A stretch of 64,000 nt of DNA from CAYNFP01 sp964396655. Its GTDB lineage: Bacteria; Bacillota_I; Bacilli_A; RF39; UBA660. Every line of letters starts with the position of its first letter. The first letter of the stretch is position 1. Made by a program: the position numbers and the translations under genes. Under the pieces are notes generated by a model. That model was not told the origin of the DNA. It saw only the letters and a list, made by a program, of their open reading frames with translations, and ran no database searches. The DNA is taken from the NCBI GenBank assembly GCA_964396655.1, contig CAYNFP010000001.1, positions 62,001-126,000 of the forward strand, given 5' to 3'. Positions 24,961 to 33,580 of this stretch are shown here, piece after piece.

Positions 24961-25287
24961 GTTATACCTCCTTAATCTTGATTATACCTCTTTAAATAAT
25001 AATAAATTACGAGATTCGGAAGTATGCATTAAGCATATCATATTTAACACTACTCGTCAAATTTATATTTTAAAAAAGAGTGCCTTATGTTATTGAGTTA
25101 TAAAAGCACTAACAAACTCTTAATTAATAAGAGTCTGTTTTTTAATTTAATATATAATAAAAACAAACGAACCAGAAAAATACAACAATATATTAGTAGC
25201 TATAATAAAATATTTAGAATTGAATAACAAAGAATATATAGTTAATCATTTTTAAATATAGTATAATAAAATTAAGGTGATTTTCAA
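24961..25287. other. Gene-poor gap with a terminator and a possible gene remnant
   Basis: 327 bp without an intact gene. The first part is the csp upstream region. ACTCTTA (25116-25122) and TAAGAGT (25128-25134) form a plus-strand terminator with no gene before it. Just after, a frame without a start codon (about 25151-25256) reads NEPEKYNNILVAIIKYLELN and ends at a stop; it looks protein-like and may be the tail of a lost gene. A -10-like TATAAT near 25262 probably serves the GNAT gene. Confidence 0.35.
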
Positions 25288-25803
25288 ATGTTAGAAAAAT
25301 ACAATATTAGAAAAGCCAATATCAAAGAATTTGATGGTATTAAAAAATTATTTAAGGCAATCAAAGAAGATTTAAAAAAAAGAGAAATTGTTATGTGGAC
25401 TGATAAATACCCCCTAGATGTTATTGAAGATGATATAAAAACTGCTTCGATGTATGTTTTAGAAGATGAAAGAAATAACATTGTGGGTTGCTTTACCTTG
25501 TTGAAAGATGATGAATTATACAAGAATATTAAATGGAAATTAGATGGAAATAGTTTATACATTGAGAGAGTAGTTATTAGCCCTGAAATGCAAGGGCAAG
25601 GCTTTAGTAATAAAATTATGGATTTTATTATTAACTATGCTAAAGAAAATAAATATGAGATTATAAGATTGACTGTTCTTGAATCTAATATACGGGCACA
25701 CTCCTTATATAAAAAATATAATTTTTCTGAAGTAGATAGAGGTTCACATATGACTAGAAGTGGTAGAATAGCAATAGCAATGGAAAGAAATGTATATTTA
25801 TAA
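25288..25803 (+). CDS. GNAT-family N-acetyltransferase (intact paralogue)
   Basis: 171-residue acetyltransferase: LEKYNIRKANIKEFDGIKKL at the start, strand YIERVVISPEMQGQGFSNKI with the acetyl-CoA loop Q-G-Q-G-F, and an MTRSGRIAIAMER end. It is the intact partner of the pseudogene 1.4 kb upstream, so this copy presumably keeps the function. The substrate is unknown. The AGGTGA ribosome site is at 25275. Confidence 0.85.
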   Translation: MLEKYNIRKANIKEFDGIKKLFKAIKEDLKKREIVMWTDKYPLDVIEDDIKTASMYVLEDERNNIVGCFTLLKDDELYKNIKWKLDGNSLYIERVVISPEMQGQGFSNKIMDFIINYAKENKYEIIRLTVLESNIRAHSLYKKYNFSEVDRGSHMTRSGRIAIAMERNVYL

Positions 25804-25810
25804 AAAAATG

Positions 25811-25834
25811 ACTCCGATATGGAGTTTGTTTTTT
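25811..25834 (+). terminator. Terminator after GNAT gene
   Basis: ACTCC (25811-25815) pairs with GGAGT (25821-25825), then TTGTTTTTTT. Confidence 0.65.
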
Positions 25835-25872
25835 TATTTTAAATAATATATAATTAAGTTAGGTGAATATGT

Positions 25873-26853
25873 ATGATAGATTTTAATTTTATAATAGATT
25901 CTAATTATGTTGCTTTTTGGCTTTTAAGAAGAATTAATACTACTGAAGATAAAGAATTAATTGACCTAAAAGAAAAGCTATTAGGAAAACATAAAAAAGG
26001 ATATAGTAAGTTAAAAGGAAAAGAATTATTAAATATTAAAATATATATTGATTATTTAAAAGGTAGTAATCTTATTAAAGAATTAGTAAGTAATGAAAAT
26101 TTTAAAAATTTTCATAAAAATAAATTTAGTAATATGGGTGAATATGAATTAGCAATATCTATTTTAATGAATATTATTCAAGTTGAAGATTCAAATATAA
26201 ATAATTTAAAAAATATTCTTTGGAATAAATATAATGAAGACTATAAAAAATTGCTTTGGAGCATGAATGAAAATGTAGAAGTATATATGGAAGATTCTGA
26301 TGTAAAGGAATTAATTGAAGAATTTAAAAAGACAGAAATTTTTAATAAATTATTAGAAGAAACAAGAGAATACTATGAAAAAATTAAGTATGAATGGAAT
26401 AGTAGAAAAAATGAAATTAATAAGTTTTTAAACACATATTTAAGAATAAGTTTTAATTGTCTTCCAAATACATATATAGTTCATCCGATTTCTCATGTGG
26501 GTTGCAATTATGATGGAAAAATTATATGGGGTCATACAAAGGGATTAAGCGATATTTTTTATAACTTAGCATACTTGGTTCATGAAAGCTTACATATAAT
26601 TTTACCTCCAATTTCTAATATAGTTGATGGAGAATATATTAATCATGCAGTTATTGAAATGATTTCGGATTATGAATTATATAGTTTATTATCAAAAAAA
26701 GATAAATTTGGAGAAGGGCATCCGTTCTTAAGAGAATATAAAGAAAAAATATATCCGTTTTGGCAAAAATATAAAGAATCAGAATTAAAAGATTTAAATA
26801 TAAGACAATTTGAACAGTATTTATTTGAAGAAATATTTAGTATAATCAAATAA
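25873..26853 (+). CDS. Putative HExxH metallopeptidase-like protein
   Basis: 326 residues, soluble, with no signal peptide. The N-terminal 180 residues are helical and charged. The C-terminal part has HESLHIIL (about residues 238-245), an HExxH zinc motif, followed 20-25 residues later by HAVIEMISDYEL, where a third ligand (Glu or Asp) would sit as in gluzincins. I do not recognise the family, so peptidase activity is an inference from these motifs. It is followed closely by the YqfO-like gene. Confidence 0.6.
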   Translation: MIDFNFIIDSNYVAFWLLRRINTTEDKELIDLKEKLLGKHKKGYSKLKGKELLNIKIYIDYLKGSNLIKELVSNENFKNFHKNKFSNMGEYELAISILMNIIQVEDSNINNLKNILWNKYNEDYKKLLWSMNENVEVYMEDSDVKELIEEFKKTEIFNKLLEETREYYEKIKYEWNSRKNEINKFLNTYLRISFNCLPNTYIVHPISHVGCNYDGKIIWGHTKGLSDIFYNLAYLVHESLHIILPPISNIVDGEYINHAVIEMISDYELYSLLSKKDKFGEGHPFLREYKEKIYPFWQKYKESELKDLNIRQFEQYLFEEIFSIIK

Positions 26854-26864
26854 AGGAGAAAATT

Positions 26865-27203
26865 ATGAATTTTAATATATCTAAAGTAAAAATAATTGTT
26901 ACTTCACCGATTGAAAATGCAGAAGAAATAAGAAAAGCCCTTGGTGATGCAGGTGCTGGTGTTATTGGAAATTATTCACATTGTAGTATTTCTGAAAGAA
27001 TTGTAGGCACATTTAAAGGAAATGATGCTACTAATCCATATATTGGAGAAAAAAACAAATTAGAAGTAGTTCAAGAAGAAAAAATTGAAGTTCAATGTGA
27101 CATAAAAATAATTAAAGAAGTTTTAAAAAAATTGAGGGAAGTTCATCCATATGAAGAGCCTGCAATAGATATTGTACCTTTAATTAATGAAGAAGATTTA
27201 TAG
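26865..27203 (+). CDS. YqfO/NIF3-type PII-like domain protein
   Basis: Stand-alone 112-residue version of the PII/CutA-like domain found inside NIF3/YqfO proteins: VKIIVTSPIENAEEIRKALGDAGAGVIGNYSHCSISERIVGTFKGNDATNPYIGEKNKLE is spread over residues 8-67 (key features GAG, GNYSHC and GTF-x-G), and it ends with REVHPYEEPAIDIVPL. The H-P-Y-E-E-P motif is diagnostic. The function of the free domain is not established; metal or nucleotide binding is possible. Confidence 0.85.
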   Translation: MNFNISKVKIIVTSPIENAEEIRKALGDAGAGVIGNYSHCSISERIVGTFKGNDATNPYIGEKNKLEVVQEEKIEVQCDIKIIKEVLKKLREVHPYEEPAIDIVPLINEEDL

Positions 27204-27229
27204 TTGAAGTTATCTTAGAAAGGATTGTT

Positions 27230-27823
27230 ATGGAAAAATTAATTTTGTTAGATTTTGTAAAATCAATACTTGAATTTATGAAAAAGAACCCAACATGTTT
27301 TAATTCTGAAAAGTTGGATATAATGTGCAATATGATAGATTACATAAATAATTATGTAAGTGATGAAGAAGCTACTATGATAAACAGACAAATACAAGCT
27401 ATTAAAAATACATTAAATCTTGAAAGTGAAGATTTTGGTTATGGAGATAACTTTAATGAAGAATTTAATAAAAAAGATTTGATGTCACTTGCAACAATAT
27501 ATTTAATGGCATTAAGCAAAGATAAAAAAATATATACTGTTGATGATAGTTTTATTTATTATATTATAAATAGTTTAAGAGGAATAGAGTATAAACATTA
27601 TTCTAATTTATTAAAAGGTTTACTTTATCAAAGATTGTTAGATGGCATAAAATTAATTCAAGAAACTGAACCTTTAAACATAGATAGAATAAGGATAACT
27701 TTCAATACTTTAATTGATTCAAAAACAATAGAAAATGATATGACTGAAGAAGAATTTGAAAAAATTATGCAAGATTATTTAGAAAAAAGGTCGATACCAA
27801 TAAATCCTTTACACAAAAAATAG
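27230..27823 (+). CDS. Unknown 197-residue helical protein
   Basis: Not recognised. It is predicted all-helical and cytosolic, with a single Cys pair (residues 19 and 29) and many acidic residues; the end reads RSIPINPLHKK. It has an AAAGGA ribosome site 27 nt after the YqfO-like gene and a strong terminator behind, so it is probably the last gene of that unit. Confidence 0.6.
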   Translation: MEKLILLDFVKSILEFMKKNPTCFNSEKLDIMCNMIDYINNYVSDEEATMINRQIQAIKNTLNLESEDFGYGDNFNEEFNKKDLMSLATIYLMALSKDKKIYTVDDSFIYYIINSLRGIEYKHYSNLLKGLLYQRLLDGIKLIQETEPLNIDRIRITFNTLIDSKTIENDMTEEEFEKIMQDYLEKRSIPINPLHKK

Positions 27824-27839
27824 TAATATTATAAACTCA

Positions 27840-27873
27840 ATCGAACTGATTTTAAGTCAGTTCGATTTTTTTT
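27840..27873 (+). terminator. Strong terminator before the dipicolinate operon
   Basis: ATCGAACTGA (27840-27849) pairs perfectly with TCAGTTCGAT (27857-27866), then eight T. Confidence 0.9.
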
Positions 27874-27891
27874 GATTTTTTTAAACCAATA

Positions 27892-27918
27892 ATATATAAG
27901 TACATATTCCCATAATTT
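27892..27918 (+). promoter_or_regulatory. Candidate mother-cell sigma (SigE/SigK) promoter of dpaA
   Basis: ATA (27892-27894), 16 bp, then CATAATTT (27911-27918) fits the mother-cell pattern ATA-N16-CATANNNT. It lies 26 bp ahead of dpaA, a mother-cell gene in Bacillus. A chance match is possible at this base composition. Confidence 0.4.
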
Positions 27919-27944
27919 TAATATATTAAATAGTGGGAGGGTGA

Positions 27945-28799
27945 ATGGGAACTGCAATAAAAAAAATAGTAGTAATTGGAGGAGATATTAGATATTTATA
28001 TTTAATAAAAAAATTTAAAGAGAACGGTTTTGATGTTGATTTATTAGGTTATGAAAAAACTATTATAGACGCTAATAAAATAACAATAGATGAATTAAAT
28101 ATAAGTAATTATGATTTTATATTATTTCCAGTATCAAGCATTAATGATGAAGGTACAGTTAAAGCCGAATTTAGTGATAAAGTAATCAATATATCTAATA
28201 TTAATTTTAATCTAAAAGATAATGCCTATGTTATTACTGGTATTAAAACAAAATTTATGGAAAAATTAAATCTTAAAAATGTAATTTATTTTATGGAAGA
28301 TGATGATACCGCTATATATAATTCAGTAGCTACAGCAGAAGGAGTAATTATGAAGATAATAGAAAATACTGATTATACAATATATGGCTCTAATATTTTA
28401 GTGTTAGGATATGGCAGATGTGGTGAAATAATAGCTCGTTATCTAAAAAGTTTAGGAGCTAAAATATCGGTTTTAGTAAGAGATAATAAAAAATATGCTG
28501 AAACTGAAATACTTGGATATATTCCATATAAGACAAATGAATTAATTAAACATTTAGGGGAATTTAATATAATTATTAATACTGTTCCTGATTTGATTTT
28601 AGATAAAGAAAAAATTGATTTAATAGATTCTAATGCTTATCTTTTAGATATTGCGTCTGTTAATGGTTTTGATATCGAATATGCAAAAGAAAAAAATATC
28701 AAAGTTGAAAGATTTATGAGTATACCAGCGGTTGTTGCTCCTTTATCTGCTGCTCCAATAATTTTTAATAAAATAAAAGAGGTGATTTTTAATGATTAA
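27945..28799 (+). CDS. dpaA: Dipicolinate synthase subunit A
   Basis: With DpaB it oxidises dihydrodipicolinate to dipicolinic acid, the main small molecule of the spore core. The N-terminal domain has VVIGGDIRYLYLIKKF, and the C-terminal Rossmann domain has NILVLGYGRCGEIIARYL (about residues 147-164, G-x-G-x-x-G). The 284 residues are normal. It overlaps dpaB by 8 bp. The GGGAGGG ribosome site precedes the ATG at 27945. Confidence 0.93.
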   Translation: MGTAIKKIVVIGGDIRYLYLIKKFKENGFDVDLLGYEKTIIDANKITIDELNISNYDFILFPVSSINDEGTVKAEFSDKVINISNINFNLKDNAYVITGIKTKFMEKLNLKNVIYFMEDDDTAIYNSVATAEGVIMKIIENTDYTIYGSNILVLGYGRCGEIIARYLKSLGAKISVLVRDNKKYAETEILGYIPYKTNELIKHLGEFNIIINTVPDLILDKEKIDLIDSNAYLLDIASVNGFDIEYAKEKNIKVERFMSIPAVVAPLSAAPIIFNKIKEVIFND

Positions 28800-29364
28800 G
28801 ATAGGTTTTGGTATAACCGGATCATTTTGTATGTTTGAAAAAGTGTTAAAGGGTTTAAAAGAATTAGTTGATAATGATTATGATATATATCCTGTTGTTA
28901 CTTTTAATACTAATAATATTAGTACGCGTTTTGGTAGTAATAAAGAATTTATTCAAAAGATTGAAGATATAACAGGTAAAAAAGTGGTAAACACAATTGA
29001 AGGAGCAGAAACATTTGGTTCTAATAAAATGGATGTTTTTGTAATAATGCCAGCTACTGGTAACTTTATTGGAAAAATGGCTAATGGAATCATTGATAAC
29101 CCTGTATTAATGGCAGCTAAAGCAACACTTAGAAATAATAATCCATTGTTAATAGGAATTTCTAGTAATGATTCTTTAGGTTTAAATGGTGTTAATATTA
29201 TGAAATTATATAATACAAAAAATATTTTCTTTATTCCTTTTTCTCAAGATGATTGTCTAAATAAACCAAATTCTTTAATAAGTCATTTTGATTTATTAAT
29301 AGAATCTTTAAAAAAAGCTTTAGTTAAAGAACAGTTGCAGCCAATTATTAGAGAAAAGAAATAA
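28792..29364 (+). CDS. dpaB: Dipicolinate synthase subunit B (flavoprotein)
   Basis: Flavoprotein-fold partner of DpaA: KIGFGITGSFCMFEKVLKGL at the start, VIMPATGNFIGKMANGIIDNPVLMAAKATLRNN in the middle (P-A-T-G-N and the NPVLMAAK segment). The 190 residues match the family. It overlaps dpaA and is 13 bp from dapA. Confidence 0.93.
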   Translation: MIKIGFGITGSFCMFEKVLKGLKELVDNDYDIYPVVTFNTNNISTRFGSNKEFIQKIEDITGKKVVNTIEGAETFGSNKMDVFVIMPATGNFIGKMANGIIDNPVLMAAKATLRNNNPLLIGISSNDSLGLNGVNIMKLYNTKNIFFIPFSQDDCLNKPNSLISHFDLLIESLKKALVKEQLQPIIREKK

Positions 29365-29377
29365 GGAGGTGATATAA

Positions 29378-30220
29378 ATGAAAATGTTAACCGCTATAAT
29401 AACGCCTTTTAATGACGATAAAAAAGTTGATTATAAGGAATTATCAAAAATAGTAGATTATTTAATAGAAAATAAAACGGATGGTTTGGTTGTACTAGGT
29501 ACAACTGGAGAAAATCCAACATTAACTGAAAAAGAAAAAATAAAAATCGTTAAAAAAGTTATTAAAGTAAATAAAAAAAGAGTTCCTATAATTGTTAATG
29601 TAGGAACTAATAATACTAAAGAAACGGTTATGTTTGCTAAAAAAATATGTAAACTAAATATATATGGTTTAATGGTAGTAACTCCTTATTATAATAAACC
29701 TACAGAAAGGGGTTTATATGCTCATTATAAAGAAATAAATGATAATGTTAATAAACCAATTATGATATATAATGTACCAAGTAGAACAGGTGTTAATATG
29801 ACTAGTGATACAATTATAAAATTATCTGAATTAAAAAATATAAAAATGCTTAAATATGCTTATGATTCTAAAGAAGAGGTAAAAAAAATAGTAGAAAATT
29901 CTGATATTGAAGTATATAGTGGAGATGATGGAAATGTACTAAATTTTATGGAAGTTGGTGCTTTAGGAGTTGTGTCAGTATTATCTCATGTAATAGGTAA
30001 AGAATTTTATGATATTATTGAAAATAATGATAGAGAGAAATTAGATAAATATAAAGATTTAATAAAATTATTATTTAAAGAATCAAACCCTATGCCAGTT
30101 AAATATATGATGAGTAAGTTAGGTTTTAAAAGTATGAATTTGAGGTTACCATTAGTAGAGATAAGTAATAGTCTAAAAAAAGAAATAGATGATTATTTTG
30201 AAAATAATATTATTATATAG
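29378..30220 (+). CDS. dapA: 4-hydroxy-tetrahydrodipicolinate synthase
   Basis: Condenses pyruvate with aspartate semialdehyde, supplying the precursor of both dipicolinate and lysine or diaminopimelate. It is a TIM-barrel aldolase: GTTGENPTLTEKEK (about residues 43-56), the substrate Tyr in IYNVPSRTG (about 131-139) and the Schiff-base Lys in KMLKYAYDS (about 161). The position right after dpaAB suggests a sporulation-dedicated copy, as with the Bacillus spoVF locus. Confidence 0.93.
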   Translation: MKMLTAIITPFNDDKKVDYKELSKIVDYLIENKTDGLVVLGTTGENPTLTEKEKIKIVKKVIKVNKKRVPIIVNVGTNNTKETVMFAKKICKLNIYGLMVVTPYYNKPTERGLYAHYKEINDNVNKPIMIYNVPSRTGVNMTSDTIIKLSELKNIKMLKYAYDSKEEVKKIVENSDIEVYSGDDGNVLNFMEVGALGVVSVLSHVIGKEFYDIIENNDREKLDKYKDLIKLLFKESNPMPVKYMMSKLGFKSMNLRLPLVEISNSLKKEIDDYFENNIII

Positions 30221-30243
30221 AGGATATTCCTCTATATTTTTTT
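30215..30243 (+). terminator. Terminator after dapA
   Basis: ATATAGAGGA pairs with TCCTCTATAT around a short loop, then TTTTTT. It overlaps the dapA stop. Confidence 0.85.
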
Positions 30244-30278
30244 AAGACCTTCATAAAATACAATGTGGAGATGATTAT

Positions 30279-32099
30279 ATGTGTGGCTTTGCAGGAATAG
30301 TTAACAACAGCAAAAATATAAAAAATAATAAAAAAGTAATAAGAAAAATGGTTAAAACTTTATCTCATAGAGGTCCTGATTCAACGGGATATTATTTTAA
30401 CAATCATATTTTATTGGGGCATAAAAGATTAGCAATTATTGATATAGAAAAAGGTAAACAACCAATGTATTATAAAAATTATGTTATTGTTTATAATGGA
30501 GAGTTATATAATACTGATGATATTAGAAATGGTTTAATAAAATTGGGATACACTTTTGATACTAAATGTGATACTGAAGTGGTTTTAAAAGCATATGTTC
30601 AATATAAAGAAAAAGCTTTAGATTTGTTAGAAGGTATTTATGCTTTTGCGATTTATGATGGTAAAAATCTGTTTATGGCAAGAGATAGATTAGGAGTAAA
30701 ACCAATATTTTATTCAAAAGTAAAAAATAACTTTATTTTTGGATCGGAAATAAAATCAATATTAAAAAGTGATTTAGTAAAACCAATTATTAATAAAAAA
30801 TCACTTCAAGAAATTTTTGCTCTTGGTCCATCTAAAATACCAGGAAGTGGAATATTTAAAGATATCTATGAATTAAAACCTGCTCATTATTTAATATACA
30901 CTAATAATAAATTTAAAATAAAAAGATATTGGAATGTAGCTGATAAACAATTTAATGATACTTTTGAAGATACAGTCAAAAATGTTAGAACTTTATTAGA
31001 TGCTGCAATAAAAAGACAAATGATATCTGATATTGATATAGCAACTTTATTGAGTGGGGGATTAGATTCAAGTATTATTACTGCGGTTGTTAGTAACGAA
31101 ATGCAAAAAGAAAATAAAAAACTTATTTCTTATTCAATTGATTATGAAGATAATAATAAATATTTTATTAAAAATGATTTTCAGGTTTCAGAAGATAATT
31201 ATTATATTAATCTAATGACTACTAAATTTAATATTGATCATCAATATAAAATAATAAGTCAAGAAGAATTGGCAGATTCTTTAAAAGAAGGTATAAAGGC
31301 TAGAGATATTCCTGGTATGGCAGATATTGACTCATCACTTTATTTATTTAGTAAAGAAATAAAGAAAAATCATACTGTAATATTAAGTGGTGAATGTGCA
31401 GATGAAATCTTTGGGGGATATCCCTGGTTTTATAAAGAAGAATTATTAAAAAGAAAAGGTTTTCCTTGGATAAGTAGTTTAAAGATGAGAAATGATTTAC
31501 TAAATCCCAAATTAAAAAAAATATTAAAATTAGAAAAATTTGCTTTAAATGAGTATAAAAGAACCTTAAAAGAAGTGCCAAAGTCATTAAATAAAAAAGA
31601 ACAAAAATATAAAGATTTATTTTATATTAACATGATATGGTTTATGGCAACTCTATTAGATAGGAAAGACAGAATGACTATGTATGCTTCGGTTGAAGCG
31701 AGAGTTCCCTTTGCTGATCATAAATTGATTGAATATTTATGGAATGTACCTTGGGAATATAAATTTTATCAAAATCAAGAAAAAGGGTTATTAAGAGAAG
31801 CTTATAAAGAATTATTACCAATTGAAATAACTAATAGAAAGAAAAATCCTTATCCTAAAACACATAATCCAATATATACTAATTTAGTATGTAATTTATT
31901 AACTAAAAGTCTTAAAGATAAAGATTCTATTTTATATAAAATATTTGATATAAATAAAATAAAAGAATTAATTAATACTAAAGGTGATAACTTTAAAACT
32001 CCTTGGTTTGGCCAATTAATGACTGGTCCTCAGTTAATTGCATATTTATATCAATTTGATATTTGGGCTAAAAAATATAAAGTTATATTAAAAATATAA
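30279..32099 (+). CDS. asnB: Asparagine synthetase B (glutamine-hydrolysing)
   Basis: Two-domain enzyme making asparagine from aspartate, ATP and glutamine. Cys2 of MCGFAGIVNN is the amidase nucleophile, HRGPDSTGYY and YNGELYN complete that site, and the synthetase ATP loop LLSGGLDSS is at about residues 256-264. GECADEIFGGYPWFY follows near 370. The 606 residues are normal. It has its own GGAGATGAT ribosome site and stands alone after the dpa operon. Confidence 0.95.
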   Translation: MCGFAGIVNNSKNIKNNKKVIRKMVKTLSHRGPDSTGYYFNNHILLGHKRLAIIDIEKGKQPMYYKNYVIVYNGELYNTDDIRNGLIKLGYTFDTKCDTEVVLKAYVQYKEKALDLLEGIYAFAIYDGKNLFMARDRLGVKPIFYSKVKNNFIFGSEIKSILKSDLVKPIINKKSLQEIFALGPSKIPGSGIFKDIYELKPAHYLIYTNNKFKIKRYWNVADKQFNDTFEDTVKNVRTLLDAAIKRQMISDIDIATLLSGGLDSSIITAVVSNEMQKENKKLISYSIDYEDNNKYFIKNDFQVSEDNYYINLMTTKFNIDHQYKIISQEELADSLKEGIKARDIPGMADIDSSLYLFSKEIKKNHTVILSGECADEIFGGYPWFYKEELLKRKGFPWISSLKMRNDLLNPKLKKILKLEKFALNEYKRTLKEVPKSLNKKEQKYKDLFYINMIWFMATLLDRKDRMTMYASVEARVPFADHKLIEYLWNVPWEYKFYQNQEKGLLREAYKELLPIEITNRKKNPYPKTHNPIYTNLVCNLLTKSLKDKDSILYKIFDINKIKELINTKGDNFKTPWFGQLMTGPQLIAYLYQFDIWAKKYKVILKI

Positions 32100-32156
32100 T
32101 TTTTTTTATTTTAAAATATATATTTAAAATGTTAAAATATAATTGGAGATGATTTT

Positions 32157-32960
32157 ATGATATATTATGAAAAAAATATTTTTAATAGAATTAACAAATG
32201 GTCTGATAACACAATTCATATATTAACAGATTTTGATAAAACAATTACAGTTGGAAATAGTGATAGTTCTTGGAGTATTTTATCAAAAAGCAACTTAGTT
32301 CCAAAGGAGTATGTAATAGAAAGACAAGAATTATTTAATCATTACAGACCAATAGAGACAGATGAAACTTTAAATTATGCTGAAAAAAACCAACTAATGA
32401 CAGAATGGTGGAATAAACATATTAATTTGTTTGTAAAATATAAATTGTCAGAAACAGTTATTATTGAAGCAGCTAAAAATTTAAAAGTCATGTCATTTAG
32501 AGAAGGCGCAAAAGAATTTTTGGAAAACATGAGGAATAGAAATATCCCAGTAATTATTATTTCTGCCGGAATCGGAAATTTTATAGAACAATTTCTAATA
32601 AAAAATAATTGTAATTTTGAAAATATTCATATTGTTTCAAATTTTATAAAATTTGAAAATGGTATTGCTGTTGGAGTATCTGAAAATGTAATACATTCAC
32701 TAAATAAGAACGAAGTATCAATACCAAAGAATATTCAAGAAGAACTTAAGGATAGAGGAAATATAATTTTATTGGGTGATTCAATTTCTGATATTAAAAT
32801 GGTTAAGGAAAAAGATAAAGATAATGCACTAAAAATAGGTTTTTTAGATGAAAATATAGATGAGAAGTTAAATGATTTTAAAGATATTTTTGATGTTGTT
32901 TGTACTAATAATACATCTTATATAGAATTATTTAATGAAATTTCTATTTTAAATAAATAA
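32157..32960 (+). CDS. Pyrimidine 5'-nucleotidase-like HAD phosphatase (UMPH-1 family)
   Basis: HAD phosphatase: nucleophile motif I DFDKTIT (about residues 25-31), motif II IIISAGIGNF (about 135), motif IV LLGDSISDIKM (about 201-211). The long helical cap between motifs I and II (SSWSILSKSN, ETLNYAEKNQLMTEWWNKH) resembles the UMPH-1 / cN-III pyrimidine nucleotidase family, better known from animals and plants. UMP/CMP dephosphorylation is inferred from that resemblance. Confidence 0.75.
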   Translation: MIYYEKNIFNRINKWSDNTIHILTDFDKTITVGNSDSSWSILSKSNLVPKEYVIERQELFNHYRPIETDETLNYAEKNQLMTEWWNKHINLFVKYKLSETVIIEAAKNLKVMSFREGAKEFLENMRNRNIPVIIISAGIGNFIEQFLIKNNCNFENIHIVSNFIKFENGIAVGVSENVIHSLNKNEVSIPKNIQEELKDRGNIILLGDSISDIKMVKEKDKDNALKIGFLDENIDEKLNDFKDIFDVVCTNNTSYIELFNEISILNK

Positions 32961-32964
32961 AATT

Positions 32965-32992
32965 AAAACAAGAATTATTTCTTGTTTTTTCT
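32965..32992. terminator. Bidirectional terminator
   Basis: AAACAAGAA pairs with TTTCTTGTT around TTA with A and T runs on both sides, between convergent genes. Confidence 0.75.
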
Positions 32993-33469
32993 TTATAATT
33001 TATTTTCATGAGGATTAACTTGTTCTAATTTTAATGAAAGTGGACACATATATAAATTATTTGCTTGAGGATTATCTGAATAAGGAATGCCAACAACTTC
33101 AAATCCGTTTTTTAAAAGAGTTTTGTGTGAAGATAAATTATACCCTCTTGCATGTGCATACATACATTTAAAGTCAGCATATTTCTCTTTAGCCGCTGTT
33201 AATAAACTTGAACATATTCCTCTTTTTCTATAATTTTCATCAACAGCCATTTGATAAACATAAGGTTCAGACTCAGCCATAACAATTGATAAATAACCAA
33301 CTACTTTACCGTCCTCAATAGCCAAAAATAAGTTTTGAGAATGTTTTGTAAGCCCCAAATAATTAAGAGTTCCACCATTACTTCTATAATTGGCTTCAGC
33401 TATTTCTTCACATTCTTTACAATATTTTACAAATTTCAAATCACATTTATTAGTTATTTTTATTTCCAT
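32993..33469 (-). CDS. GNAT-family N-acetyltransferase
   Basis: Single GNAT domain: VVGYLSIVMAESEPYVYQMAVDENYRKRGICSSLL is spread over about residues 55-90 with the acetyl-CoA loop RKRGI. A late HKTLLKNGFEVVGIPY motif and conserved C-M-Y-A-H-A-R-G-Y-N follow. AAGGAG precedes the start. It is not closely similar to the GNAT pair at 23403 and 25288. The substrate is unknown. Confidence 0.82.
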   Translation of the reverse strand: MEIKITNKCDLKFVKYCKECEEIAEANYRSNGGTLNYLGLTKHSQNLFLAIEDGKVVGYLSIVMAESEPYVYQMAVDENYRKRGICSSLLTAAKEKYADFKCMYAHARGYNLSSHKTLLKNGFEVVGIPYSDNPQANNLYMCPLSLKLEQVNPHENKL

Positions 33470-33580
33470 ATATAAAACTCCTTTTCTTAAATTATATCAT
33501 ATTTTTAATAAACAAAAAAATTTATAAAATTTATTATGTTATAATAAAATATATAGTTATTATAAATTTTGGAGGTTAAA

